NCBI RefSeq assembly: GCF_001908275.1
Contig: NZ_CP018620.1
Span: 6,448,001-6,512,000 of the forward strand
Reading direction: 5' to 3'
DNA: 64,000 nucleotides
Origin: Paenibacillus xylanexedens
GTDB lineage: Bacteria > Bacillota > Bacilli > Paenibacillales > Paenibacillaceae
The notes below the pieces were generated by a model, which did no database searches, was not told the DNA's origin, and saw only the letters and a program-made list of their open reading frames with translations. The position numbers and the translations under genes are program-made. Numbering within the stretch: position 1 is the stretch's first letter; the number at the start of each line of letters is the position of its first letter. Positions 26,701-34,624 of the stretch are shown here, piece after piece.

Positions 26701-26936
26701 CCATAAGGTGCTTGCTGCCATGTAGCAGGGATCTCCAAACGTGTTCTGAAAAAATAAGTCGTTCCCTGTTTGCTCGGAAAACGCTCAAAATCTTGCCCTT
26801 CGGGGTACTCACCCTGATCCTCATACTGTCCTGGCACATGATAATAAGCGCGGGTAATGCCCCAGCTGCGCAGCTGTAATTGCTCCAGCCACTGATGTTC
26901 GGACAACTCGCGAATAAATCGTCTGATACGTTCCAA
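23721..26936 (-). CDS. GH38 alpha-mannosidase, long type, with a Gln-rich insert
   Basis: A 1071-residue cytosolic alpha-mannosidase of the long type related to class-II mannosidases such as yeast Ams1. An N-terminal beta domain of about 230 residues comes first. Then come GQSHIDIAWLWP (zinc site, about residue 240), WLPDTFGY (nucleophile Asp, about 350) and NQFHDIIPGS (zinc His). Near the C-terminus (about 925-985) a Gln-rich low-complexity insert interrupts the beta domain. The TTG start at 26936 has GGGAGG nine bases upstream; only 4 bp separate it from the GH3 stop. Likely substrate: alpha-1,2/1,3/1,6-mannose on imported glycans. Confidence 0.92.
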   Translation of the reverse strand: MERIRRFIRELSEHQWLEQLQLRSWGITRAYYHVPGQYEDQGEYPEGQDFERFPSKQGTTYFFRTRLEIPATWQQAPYGLVFETGGEGLLRVNGNSYQGLDRNHTYVTLDPSKVGNAPELEIEMFDPVPEPVDPLNQQAVIQPPITSITSLLVRPNEAVRSLMYTVIIVRDSAVLLPESDFRRVRLLELVYRAMDQFVGMSAEEIEQGEGIRQIENNLKHHVREIGGNAEGLEHMVGQSHIDIAWLWPVRETVRKTSRTFSTVDALMNEYPDYVYSQSQPLLYAFLKEHDPELYARVKQRIVEGRWELVGGMWVEPDLNIPSGESLIRQMLYGQRFYMEEFGKTSQIEWLPDTFGYCASLPQILKHGNVEYFMTTKLGWNDTNVFPYDLFHWVGIDGTPILSYLNHGVNEHTLPKDIHDHWQSYREKAAHPEHMLLYGHGDGGGGVTREMLEYVDRADLMVGQPASRYSTAGAFFAGIEKEQPVLPKWHGDLYLELHRGTYTTHARNKRNNRKAEVLYREAELWNTLAQPDMETDAEAEVRSNLHDGWKLILLNQFHDIIPGSAITESYVTSNEEYVQVFKLGRTGLNQGVAALTTGINTQGPEGSVAYVVFNSLGWKRSAVVQLPVQDGFDRYGIDEEGQRLRMDREDGSMSILVTDIPAFGYKTIWLVPENTRETNVREMTTLAAQSTFNDTWDTAFYHVQFNKRGEIIRLWDKTAEREMLKPGERGNQLHFFHDRPTLWDAWDIDSRYEEQIAGEVELLEKKLVLAGTTKDVLRFRWKLHQSVITQDIVFYHDSRRIDFQTQVNWNEDHKLLKVGFPIDVVTSKATFEIPFGALERPTHRNTSWEQAQYEVCGHRFADVSEYGYGVSLLNDCKYGYDVQGSTIRLSLLRAPKWPDRTADLGEHEFTYSLYPHDGDWRTAHTVRQAAELNHEVTVQQVNQGQQSQQVQQMEQVQQRHQVHQSLGAGVDPTADATTHAAPVRPATGSWINFNSNHVILDTIKMAEEGHGTVLRFYESSGKRETITLQWPHAFEQAYHSNALEEPVQPLAHTNGQITLSFKPYQIQTVLLR

Positions 26937-26940
26937 CGTC

Positions 26941-29367
26941 TTACGCCTCCCTTACGGTCAGTTCGGTTATTTGCGTATCGTTTACGCTGCTGCCGATATG
27001 AATATGGAATTGTCCCGGTTCAACGACAGACTTCAAATCACGACCAATATACTGCAGCTGCTCGGCCCCGATGTGGAATTCCACGGTCTGTGTCTCTCCT
27101 GGCTCCAGGTTCACTTTTGCAAACCCCTTCAGTTCCTTGGCCGGACGAGTCAAAGAGCTAACCACGTCAGAGATGTACATCTGTACAACTTCTGCACCTG
27201 CATAACGGCCAGTGTTGGTCACATTCACCGATACCGTAACTGAATCATCAGTTGTCATGGATGCAGCACTCAGCTGCGGTTCACTGTACTCAAATGTGGT
27301 ATAACTCAGTCCGTATCCAAATGCATAACGTGGCTGCAAATCCTCCTCGAGGTAACGCTTGCCTCGGGAACGTTTGCCGTTATAATAGATCGGTAATTGG
27401 CCGACATGCTTTGGAATGGAGATCGTCAATTTACCCGATGGATTCACATCACCGAATAAAATATCTGCAATGGCATGCCCGCCCTCTTGACCCGGATACC
27501 ACGCCTCCAGAATGGCATCGGCATGTTCATCCACCCAAGGTTCAGTGATGGGACGACCATTAATGTAAACAACGACAAGTTTCTTGCCGAGCTTGTGAAT
27601 CTCCTGAATGAGTTCCAACTGTACTCCGGCAAGCCCCAACGTCATCCGGTCGATCCCTTCGCCACACTCCATATCATTCCAGGAGTTATCTGATACATTG
27701 GAAGCGCCCGTCTTCAGATCAATCGTTCCTTCTCCAAAGTCACGTGCACTGGAGCCGCCAACCACCATAATGACCGTATCTGCCTGGCTGGCAACTTCAA
27801 GGGCACGCTCGAATCCTTCTTTCGAATCACCTTTAATCCGGCAGCCTGGTGCATAGAGTACCTCGGAAGCATCACGCTCTATATCGCTTGCCCCATTCAT
27901 CGCAGCATGATGATCTCCATATCTAGCCGGGTGGCTATCCTCATCCTGCATTCCATGACCATGACGATCAGCGACCTCATTTGCTTGCTCAAGCACACGA
28001 CTAGCCAGCTTACTACGAACACCATCCAGCACCGTTGACACTTTGGATTTAGGTTGTGGTGATGTGTAATCGCCCAGTTGATTGTAAGCTTGGTCTGCAT
28101 TGGGACCAATGACGGCAATCCGGCCCACATTTGTTATCGATAGAGGTAACGTGTCAGCCTCATTTTTGAGAAGTACAATGCCTTCCGCAGCCAACTGGCG
28201 TGCCAGTTGAATATGCGCTTCACTTCCAATTACTTCTGCTGCCCGATCGGCATCCACATAAGGTTGTTCGAATAAGCCCAGTCTGAACTTCAACGCCAGC
28301 ACGCGAGAAGCAGCCTGATCCAGAACCTGCACATCAAGCTTGCCTTCTGCCACCGCCTGCACCAGATATTGCCCAAACATCTCACCGGACATCTCCATAT
28401 CGATGCCTGCCTCAATCGCCTGTACGGAAGCTGCCATTCCATCCGCCGCGACATCATGCCCACTTGCCAGCATGTTGATCGCACCACAATCCGTAATGAC
28501 CAGACCGTCAAAGCCCCATTCCTTACGCAAAACATCTTCCAGCAATTCCGTATTCACGGTGCAAGGCGTGCCATCAATTTCGTTATATGCTGGCATGATC
28601 GACGCAGCGCCAGCTTCCACCGCTTTGCGGAATGGATAGAGATCCACTTCCAGCAGTTCGCGCCAGCCCATATGTACAGGCCCTGCATTACGTCCGCCTT
28701 CTGAGCTGCCATAACCAACAAAATGTTTCAGCGTTGCCGCTACTGTATCTCCACGGTCCAGACTTTCACCCTGAAGCCCTTCCACGGAAGCAACTGCCAG
28801 CTCTCCAATGAGAAACGGATCTTCACCGAAACATTCCTCGGTACGTCCCCAGCGCGGATCACGCACAACATCCAGTACCGGAGAATAGGTGACCGCGCCA
28901 CCTTGAGCACGTGTCTCCCTTGCTACTGCCTGGCACATCTCCCGATACAGATCCACATTCCAGGTGCTCCCCAGTAAAAGGGGGACAGGATAGACCGTTC
29001 CGTCAATAGCCATATGACCATGCGAGCACTCTTCCCCGATCAGAATGGGAATCCCCAGTCTGGAATGTTCTATTGCATAACGTTGAATCAGATTGACCGC
29101 CTCAGCGCCTTCTCTGGCGGATAGTCCATTTTCCAGCGTAACGCCCGTCCACGGATCTGCGCGAAGTGCACCATAGAGGGAGCCGATGCCCCCATTTTCC
29201 ACTTGCTGTTTAAAGGAATCATTTAACGTGATGTTCCCTTGATCATTCGTATATGTTTGCCAGCCAAATGGCTGCGTAAGTTGGCCTACCTTTTCTTCCG
29301 TAGTCATCAGGCTAAGCAGGTGTTGTACCCGTTCCTCTACGGATTTGCTTTGGTCCTTATAAGTCAT
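26941..29367 (-). CDS. GH3 beta-glycosidase
   Basis: An 808-residue retaining beta-glycosidase of the GH3 beta-glucosidase/xylosidase group. The first domain is a TIM barrel with DPRWGRTEECFGEDP, the substrate loop KHFVGYG, and the nucleophile in VITDCGAI. The second domain holds PGQEGG and SGKLTISIPKHVGQLPIYYN. A fibronectin III-like domain closes the protein. No signal peptide, so cytosolic. The start at 29367 (MTYKDQSK) follows GGAGAG; an in-frame TTG at 29385 overlaps that site. The specificity cannot be read from sequence; the locus suggests a role on glucosyl or other beta-linked sugars of the imported glycan. Confidence 0.9.
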   Translation of the reverse strand: MTYKDQSKSVEERVQHLLSLMTTEEKVGQLTQPFGWQTYTNDQGNITLNDSFKQQVENGGIGSLYGALRADPWTGVTLENGLSAREGAEAVNLIQRYAIEHSRLGIPILIGEECSHGHMAIDGTVYPVPLLLGSTWNVDLYREMCQAVARETRAQGGAVTYSPVLDVVRDPRWGRTEECFGEDPFLIGELAVASVEGLQGESLDRGDTVAATLKHFVGYGSSEGGRNAGPVHMGWRELLEVDLYPFRKAVEAGAASIMPAYNEIDGTPCTVNTELLEDVLRKEWGFDGLVITDCGAINMLASGHDVAADGMAASVQAIEAGIDMEMSGEMFGQYLVQAVAEGKLDVQVLDQAASRVLALKFRLGLFEQPYVDADRAAEVIGSEAHIQLARQLAAEGIVLLKNEADTLPLSITNVGRIAVIGPNADQAYNQLGDYTSPQPKSKVSTVLDGVRSKLASRVLEQANEVADRHGHGMQDEDSHPARYGDHHAAMNGASDIERDASEVLYAPGCRIKGDSKEGFERALEVASQADTVIMVVGGSSARDFGEGTIDLKTGASNVSDNSWNDMECGEGIDRMTLGLAGVQLELIQEIHKLGKKLVVVYINGRPITEPWVDEHADAILEAWYPGQEGGHAIADILFGDVNPSGKLTISIPKHVGQLPIYYNGKRSRGKRYLEEDLQPRYAFGYGLSYTTFEYSEPQLSAASMTTDDSVTVSVNVTNTGRYAGAEVVQMYISDVVSSLTRPAKELKGFAKVNLEPGETQTVEFHIGAEQLQYIGRDLKSVVEPGQFHIHIGSSVNDTQITELTVREA

Positions 29368-29403
29368 CAATCTGCATCTCTCCAATCCTATAACGTGATC
29401 CGA

Positions 29404-30324
29404 TTATTCTTTGACCGCGCCCACCGTCAGACCCTGTACGAAATAACGCTGGAAGAACGGATAAGCGAATATAATTGGCAACGTAGCAAGCACAACCATC
29501 GCCATTCGGGACGTATCCTGCGGAATGGACTGCATGGCTGCCAGACTCATCGAACTGTTAGCAGAGTTCTGCTGGATAAACTGGATGCTCGACTCAATCC
29601 GCATCAGCATGGATTGCAACGGTACCAAATTCGGATTATCGATGTATAATAACGCATTGAACCAATCATTCCAGTAACCGAGTGTACTGAACAACCCGAT
29701 GGTTGCAAGCCCCGGCAAGGAGAGTGGAACCACGATTTTCATAAAGGTATAGAACTCACCGGCGCCATCAATCTTCGCCGATTCAATGACTGCATCCGGT
29801 ACACTGGTGGAGTAGAATGTACGCAGGATCATAATATAGAAGGCATTCATCGCCAGCGGCAGAATCAGTGCCCATAACGTATCTTTCAACCCAAGCAGCT
29901 GGGATACGACCATATAGGTTGGAATCATCCCGCCGTTGAACAGCATGGTAAGAATTGCAAAGATGGAGAAAAATCTTCGATATCTGAAGCTCTTGCGGGA
30001 AACCGCATACGCATACAGCGACATGAGAATCAGACTGATGATGGTACCAAGTACCGTCACCAGGATGGTAACTCCATACGCCCGCAGCAGCGTGTCCCCA
30101 CTCTGCCAGACAAACTGATATGCCGCGAGACTCCATTCTGCCGGAATCAGACGATACCCATCACGGGCCAGTGCTTTCTCGTCTGTAAACGAGATGATAA
30201 CTACAAATATAAAAGGAAATACACAGATCAGAGCGAATAGACCGGCGATGATGTTCATGATCACGTTCCAGCCGCTGGATACGTGGTGGAAGTCGCGTTT
30301 TTTAACGAGCCTTGCTTGAGCCAT
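29404..30324 (-). CDS. Sugar ABC transporter permease, LplC/YtcP type
   Basis: A 306-residue inner-membrane permease with six hydrophobic segments and the ATPase-contact loop ESAKIDGAGEFYTFMKIVVP (EAA motif). The C-terminal end YFVQGLTVGAVKE is typical of the LplC/YtcP branch of CUT1 importers. AAAGGAG precedes the start. It lies between the GH3 gene and the second permease, in one operon. With the lipoprotein at 31355 it forms an importer like the N-glycan transporter Ngt of Streptococcus pneumoniae. Confidence 0.93.
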   Translation of the reverse strand: MAQARLVKKRDFHHVSSGWNVIMNIIAGLFALICVFPFIFVVIISFTDEKALARDGYRLIPAEWSLAAYQFVWQSGDTLLRAYGVTILVTVLGTIISLILMSLYAYAVSRKSFRYRRFFSIFAILTMLFNGGMIPTYMVVSQLLGLKDTLWALILPLAMNAFYIMILRTFYSTSVPDAVIESAKIDGAGEFYTFMKIVVPLSLPGLATIGLFSTLGYWNDWFNALLYIDNPNLVPLQSMLMRIESSIQFIQQNSANSSMSLAAMQSIPQDTSRMAMVVLATLPIIFAYPFFQRYFVQGLTVGAVKE

Positions 30325-30347
30325 AGTGGTTCACTCCTTTCCCTGTC

Positions 30348-31277
30348 CTAGAATAGGCTACTGTCTTTATCTACTTTGCGAACAACATAGTTGGAGATAA
30401 TAACAAGCACAAAGCCCACCACGGATTGATACAATCCCGCTGCTGTACTCATGCCAATCTCACCACTAGTTTTCAAACCTCGATATACATACGTATCAAT
30501 AACATTTGTCACGGAATAAAGCGTACCCGAATCCCTTGGCACCTGATAGAAGAGTCCAAAGTCGGCATAGAAAATGCGGCCTACGGCCAGCAAGGTCATA
30601 ATCGTGATGATGGGTGACAGCAACGGAATCGTAATATTGCGAATCTGCTGCCATTTGCTTGCTCCATCAATCATGGCTGCTTCATACAGTGATTTATCAA
30701 TTCCCAGTATGGAAGCCAGATAGACAACGCTGCTATAACCGATGGTTTTCCATAACGCTACGAATACCAGAATATACGGCCAATATTTCGCCTCAGAGTA
30801 CCACTGAATTGGTTCCATCCCAAACCAGCCGATAATCTGATTCAACATCCCGCGGTCCATGCTCAAGAAGCTGAATGCGAAGTAACCAACGATAACCCAG
30901 GATAGAAAATACGGCAGAAACATGCCGGTTTGATACAGTTTGGCGAGTCGTTTATTCACTAGTTCCGAGAGCAGGATTGCCAATGCCACAGCAAATACCA
31001 GTCCCAGGAAGATAATGGCGATGTTATAAAAGAGGGTGTTGCGTGTAATGAGCCATGCGTCACTTGTGCTGAACAGGAATTTGAAATTGTCCCAGCCAAC
31101 CCATTCACTCTTCATCAGACTTGCCCAGAACCCTTCACGGCTGAACCGATATTCTTTGAAAGCAGCCACTGTACCCACGAGTGGCAAGTAGGAGAAGAAG
31201 AAGAACCAGATGGCGCCTGGCAGCACCATGAGCAGCATGACTCGGTTTCTAATCAGGTTTTTCAAAAATGTAGTCAT
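30348..31277 (-). CDS. Sugar ABC transporter permease, LplB/YteP type
   Basis: A 309-residue permease with six transmembrane helices, the first being VMLLMVLPGAIWFFFFSYLP. The EAA motif is AAMIDGASKWQQIRNITIPL. This N-terminus and the ending NYVVRKVDKDSSLF mark the LplB/YteP branch. GAAGGAGG precedes the start. It is 23 bp upstream of the partner permease gene. No ATP-binding subunit is encoded anywhere in the locus, so a shared ATPase of the MsmX/MsmK kind is probably used. Confidence 0.93.
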   Translation of the reverse strand: MTTFLKNLIRNRVMLLMVLPGAIWFFFFSYLPLVGTVAAFKEYRFSREGFWASLMKSEWVGWDNFKFLFSTSDAWLITRNTLFYNIAIIFLGLVFAVALAILLSELVNKRLAKLYQTGMFLPYFLSWVIVGYFAFSFLSMDRGMLNQIIGWFGMEPIQWYSEAKYWPYILVFVALWKTIGYSSVVYLASILGIDKSLYEAAMIDGASKWQQIRNITIPLLSPIITIMTLLAVGRIFYADFGLFYQVPRDSGTLYSVTNVIDTYVYRGLKTSGEIGMSTAAGLYQSVVGFVLVIISNYVVRKVDKDSSLF

Positions 31278-31354
31278 TGTGGAGATCCTCCTTCAGGCTT
31301 GAATGAAAAAGGACCGGACGCGATAAGCAGCCGCCCGATCCTTACGATGTACTG

Positions 31355-32827
31355 TTACTTGTTTTCCGCTCTCCAGGCATCCAGCTGGCTTTGGGCTTCA
31401 GCCATTACTTTCTCCAGTCCGGCTTGATTGAACTTCTCAATCACTTGATCCAGATTGGCTGCCGGGTCCAATGTACCTGTCATCAGTGCTGCCCAATATT
31501 GCTCTTTCACGTTCTGTACCGCCGTCAGTTCGGACGATACATTGCTTGCATCAAAGTTAAAGCTGAGGATCGGGGAATTGACACCTTCAGCGTTAAACTT
31601 CTTGAACTCATCCCATTTGTTATCCGGGTCATTGCTGTTCAGATAGAGCAGCATGTTGTTCCCAAGGGAGTATGAAGGCATATCGTAGTTTTTCGATTCA
31701 GGCAGATTTTCCATATGCGTGTCATCCACTTTTTTGTAGTGTGTGCCCTCAATACCGGAGTCCACCATATTACGCAGCACAGGATCTGTATTGAGCAGGT
31801 TCAGGAATTCCATCGCTTTCTCCGGATATTCCGAGTTGGCCGAGATGGCCATGATGGAACCTTGTACAGATGTATTCGTTATAATTGCTTCACTTGCAGG
31901 TGTTGAAACGACTTGATAACCGTAACTTGCAGACCATTGATTGTCCGCGAGCGGCTGAGTCTGTGCACGATCCAGGAACCAGTTGCCCGATGTTGTCAGG
32001 TCGTTCGTGGAACCTGTTGTTGCCGCTTCTGCCGATACATAACCAGCCTTGTAGTATTTGTGCATTGTGGTAAGTGCTTCTTTCATTTCAGGTGTTTCCA
32101 GTATGTTTACAAGCTTATAGTCTGTTGTATCCAGCTTGATTGCCATTGGCAGATTCTGAATGACATAGTCATAAGGCACGTAAGGAACATAGTTTTTATC
32201 CATGGCAAATGGTGTTACACTCGCCTCGTTTTCCTTAATTGTTTTGAGCAGAGGCTCCAGACTGTCTAACGTACGAACGCCAGAGATGTCCAGCTTGTAT
32301 TTATCAACCAGCATTTGGTTAAAGCGCCATACCTCTTGTTGTGGCAACTCTTTGTTGGCTGGAATTCCGTAATTGTGTCCATCTACCTTGGAACCGCTGA
32401 GGAATGCAGGATCGATGGTCTTGGTAAGATCCTGACCGTATTCAGCAAGCAGGTCATCCAGTTCGAGGAATGCACCTTTTCTGGCATTTTGTACATAATC
32501 GAATCCACCAGAAGAAGTGAACAGAATGTCCATTGGCTCACCGGATGCTACGTTAACCTGCATCTTCTGCGGGTAGTCACCCCAGTCAACCATCTTCATC
32601 GTTACCGTGGCATTAATTTTCTCTTTGGTATACTTGCTCACTTCTTCCATCACTTTGTTGACGTCTTTCTGAGGGGTACCGATGGTATACCAGATCAACT
32701 CTACCGCGTCATCTCCAGCTCCCCCCGATTCTGAAGCATCTTTGCTTCCTCCACAGGCACTAAGAACAAGTGTAACGGCCATTAACAATGCAAGAACGAG
32801 TGAGAAGCGTTTTCTTTGTTTACTCAT
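31355..32827 (-). CDS. Extracellular solute-binding lipoprotein, LplA/NgtS type
   Basis: A 490-residue lipoprotein. The signal peptide FSLVLALLMAVTLVLSACGG has the lipobox LSAC with a Cys near residue 25, so the protein is anchored to the outer face of the membrane. The mature part reads as a type 1 extracellular solute-binding protein (DAVELIWYTIGTPQKDVNKV at its start). It presents captured oligosaccharide to the two permeases encoded just downstream. The size and class match the lipoproteins that bind complex oligosaccharides such as N-glycans. GGGAGG precedes the start. Two cre-like sites and an inverted repeat lie upstream. Confidence 0.92.
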   Translation of the reverse strand: MSKQRKRFSLVLALLMAVTLVLSACGGSKDASESGGAGDDAVELIWYTIGTPQKDVNKVMEEVSKYTKEKINATVTMKMVDWGDYPQKMQVNVASGEPMDILFTSSGGFDYVQNARKGAFLELDDLLAEYGQDLTKTIDPAFLSGSKVDGHNYGIPANKELPQQEVWRFNQMLVDKYKLDISGVRTLDSLEPLLKTIKENEASVTPFAMDKNYVPYVPYDYVIQNLPMAIKLDTTDYKLVNILETPEMKEALTTMHKYYKAGYVSAEAATTGSTNDLTTSGNWFLDRAQTQPLADNQWSASYGYQVVSTPASEAIITNTSVQGSIMAISANSEYPEKAMEFLNLLNTDPVLRNMVDSGIEGTHYKKVDDTHMENLPESKNYDMPSYSLGNNMLLYLNSNDPDNKWDEFKKFNAEGVNSPILSFNFDASNVSSELTAVQNVKEQYWAALMTGTLDPAANLDQVIEKFNQAGLEKVMAEAQSQLDAWRAENK

Positions 32828-32892
32828 TTCTTTGATCCTCCCTTTTCGTGTTCCCTTAGGCTCTACTTACTAACTGCTTTAACCTTATCGAA

Positions 32893-32906
32893 TGAAAGCA
32901 TTTACA
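32893..32906 (-). promoter_or_regulatory. cre-like CcpA site upstream of the importer operon
   Basis: On the minus strand TGTAAATGCTTTCA matches the cre consensus TGWAANCGNTNNCA except for T in place of C at the centre. It lies 66 bp upstream of the lipoprotein start, just downstream of a possible promoter (TTGTAC, 16 bp, TATCTT). Confidence 0.5.
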
Positions 32907-32932
32907 AAAAGAAGATAAACTTAAGTTTTCGA

Positions 32933-32977
32933 GGTACAAATTAAAGAGAAATCGTCCTTGGGCAACTATTTTGTACC
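32933..32977 (-). promoter_or_regulatory. Inverted repeat upstream of the importer operon
   Basis: GGTACAAA (32933-32940) and TTTGTACC (32970-32977) are perfect inverted copies with centres about 37 bp apart. This is a possible binding site for the AraC-type response regulator encoded next door. Confidence 0.4.
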
Positions 32978-32984
32978 TATTTAA

Positions 32985-32998
32985 ATAAATCGCTTACA
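32985..32998 (-). promoter_or_regulatory. Second cre-like site upstream of the importer operon
   Basis: On the minus strand TGTAAGCGATTTAT fits the left half and core of the cre consensus. Confidence 0.45.
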
Positions 32999-33001
32999 TG
33001 A

Positions 33002-33073
33002 AAGAGACATGCCGGGTAACGTATGCCATGATTTTCATCCATGCCATTCCTGTTCCCGATATGTCTCTTGGCT
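33002..33073 (-). terminator. Long hairpin after the response regulator
   Basis: AAGAGACAT and ATGTCTCTT (plus GGG/CCC inside) are complementary across about 50 bp. It lies between the end of the two-component genes and the importer promoter region, and probably limits read-through. Confidence 0.4.
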
Positions 33074-33108
33074 CTCTGTCCGCATGGTTGGATCTACCCG
33101 TCACCGAA

Positions 33109-34623
33109 TTAACCAAACACCTTGAAATCAGTCGGTGAAATCCCCACATATTTGCGGAACTGTTTATAGAAATACCCCGTCTCCCAATACCCTACATTTC
33201 GGGCGATCTCATGTACCTTCAGATTGGAATTGCGTAGTTGCTCCTTCGCACGTTCAATCCGGTATTTGTTGATATATTCGGCAAACGTCTCCCCTGTCTC
33301 CTTATGGAACAATTGTCCCAAATAGACCGGATGCAGATGATAATGGGCACCCAATAGCTTCAAGGAGAGCTCTTCTGCGTAGTGTTTGTCGATATGCTGA
33401 AGCACCTGGTTCACAATCGGATTTTTCAAATCCTGCAATAGGGATTGGATGGTCTGTGACCCAACCTGCTGAAGTGCCAGCACGAGCTCATCAAAAGTGC
33501 CACTGTCCAGCACAAGTTGAAGCCCCTGTTGGTATATCGCAGACTCATCCGAGTGTTTGATGCTTTCCAGCTCCATTTTGAAGCGAATCACAACTTCCAA
33601 TGCGGTGTTCTGTAACTCCCCAGGTGTAAGCCCATCGCGATGCTGTTCAAAATCCATGCGAATCCGGTCGGCAAGTTGTTCTGTATTGCGGGACAGAATG
33701 AGTTTGGCATACTCCCTCCATTCAATGAAAAAGGTCGCCGTTGAATTTCCGCACCTTTCCAACATGGCATGGTCGATCACTTTAAGGTCGGGATAAATCA
33801 TCACATACTGGAGTGCTTTTTTGGCCTCCGCATAACTGGTCGGCGCTTGGTATAACCCTTTCATCAATCTGCCTGCTCCAATGCGTGCCGCCGGATGGGT
33901 TACGGTTATCTCATCAGATAATGCCTGCAAGCCATCCATCAACTTCTGTTCCTCGTCACTCGTACCCTGAATATTGGCAATAATGACGATGTCTCCATCG
34001 ATATCATGAAATACGTTCAGATGGCGTCTGTCTCTAAGCATCTCTTCTACACGTTCAAACATACCGGGTACTTGTCCTTTGTCACGTAGAATGGCCACAG
34101 CAACGTCCGGTGCATCCAGCGAAAGGTTCATAAACTGGGCGCGTTCTTCAAATTCAGTAGCTGCAATCTGTCCCGTAAGCCATCGATGAAGAATGTTATC
34201 TTTCAGAATCTGGATGCCATACGCATCATCGGCTTGAGGTGATACCATATGATCCAGCTTGGACGCGGTGTTGCTCAGCGTGGATTCCAGTTCCTCTACA
34301 TTAATCGGTTTGAGCAGATAGTTTTCGATCCCCAATTGCATGCCTTCCTTCAGATATTCGAACTCATTGAAACCACTCAGGATAATGACCTTAATCTCAG
34401 GTTGTACACGCCTTGCTTCCCGAATCAGATCGAGACCATTCATGAGTGGCATGGATATATCCGTAATCAGAATGTCCACAGGCTGAGAAGAGAGCGCCTG
34501 TAACGCTGCTTGCCCATTACCTGCATGACTCACAATTTCCATACCAAATGAAGACCAATCCACAATATCGTATAAACCTTCAATGATGAATGGCTCATCG
34601 TCCACAATAAACACCTTGTACAT
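33109..34623 (-). CDS. AraC-type response regulator, YesN family
   Basis: A 504-residue cytosolic regulator. The receiver domain at 1-120 has FIVDDEP, the phospho-acceptor in ILITDISMP and the LLKPIN lysine. A long linker follows. The last 100 residues are two AraC helix-turn-helix motifs (LGAHYHLHPVYLGQLFHKET and ARNVGYWETGYFYKQFRKY). Its ATG comes one base after the stop of the sensor kinase gene, so the two are translated together. Regulators of this family activate nearby sugar-import and glycoside hydrolase genes. The start at 34623 (MYKVFIVDDEP) is chosen over an extended frame to 34683 that overlaps the kinase gene. Confidence 0.93.
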   Translation of the reverse strand: MYKVFIVDDEPFIIEGLYDIVDWSSFGMEIVSHAGNGQAALQALSSQPVDILITDISMPLMNGLDLIREARRVQPEIKVIILSGFNEFEYLKEGMQLGIENYLLKPINVEELESTLSNTASKLDHMVSPQADDAYGIQILKDNILHRWLTGQIAATEFEERAQFMNLSLDAPDVAVAILRDKGQVPGMFERVEEMLRDRRHLNVFHDIDGDIVIIANIQGTSDEEQKLMDGLQALSDEITVTHPAARIGAGRLMKGLYQAPTSYAEAKKALQYVMIYPDLKVIDHAMLERCGNSTATFFIEWREYAKLILSRNTEQLADRIRMDFEQHRDGLTPGELQNTALEVVIRFKMELESIKHSDESAIYQQGLQLVLDSGTFDELVLALQQVGSQTIQSLLQDLKNPIVNQVLQHIDKHYAEELSLKLLGAHYHLHPVYLGQLFHKETGETFAEYINKYRIERAKEQLRNSNLKVHEIARNVGYWETGYFYKQFRKYVGISPTDFKVFG

Positions 34624-34624
34624 G

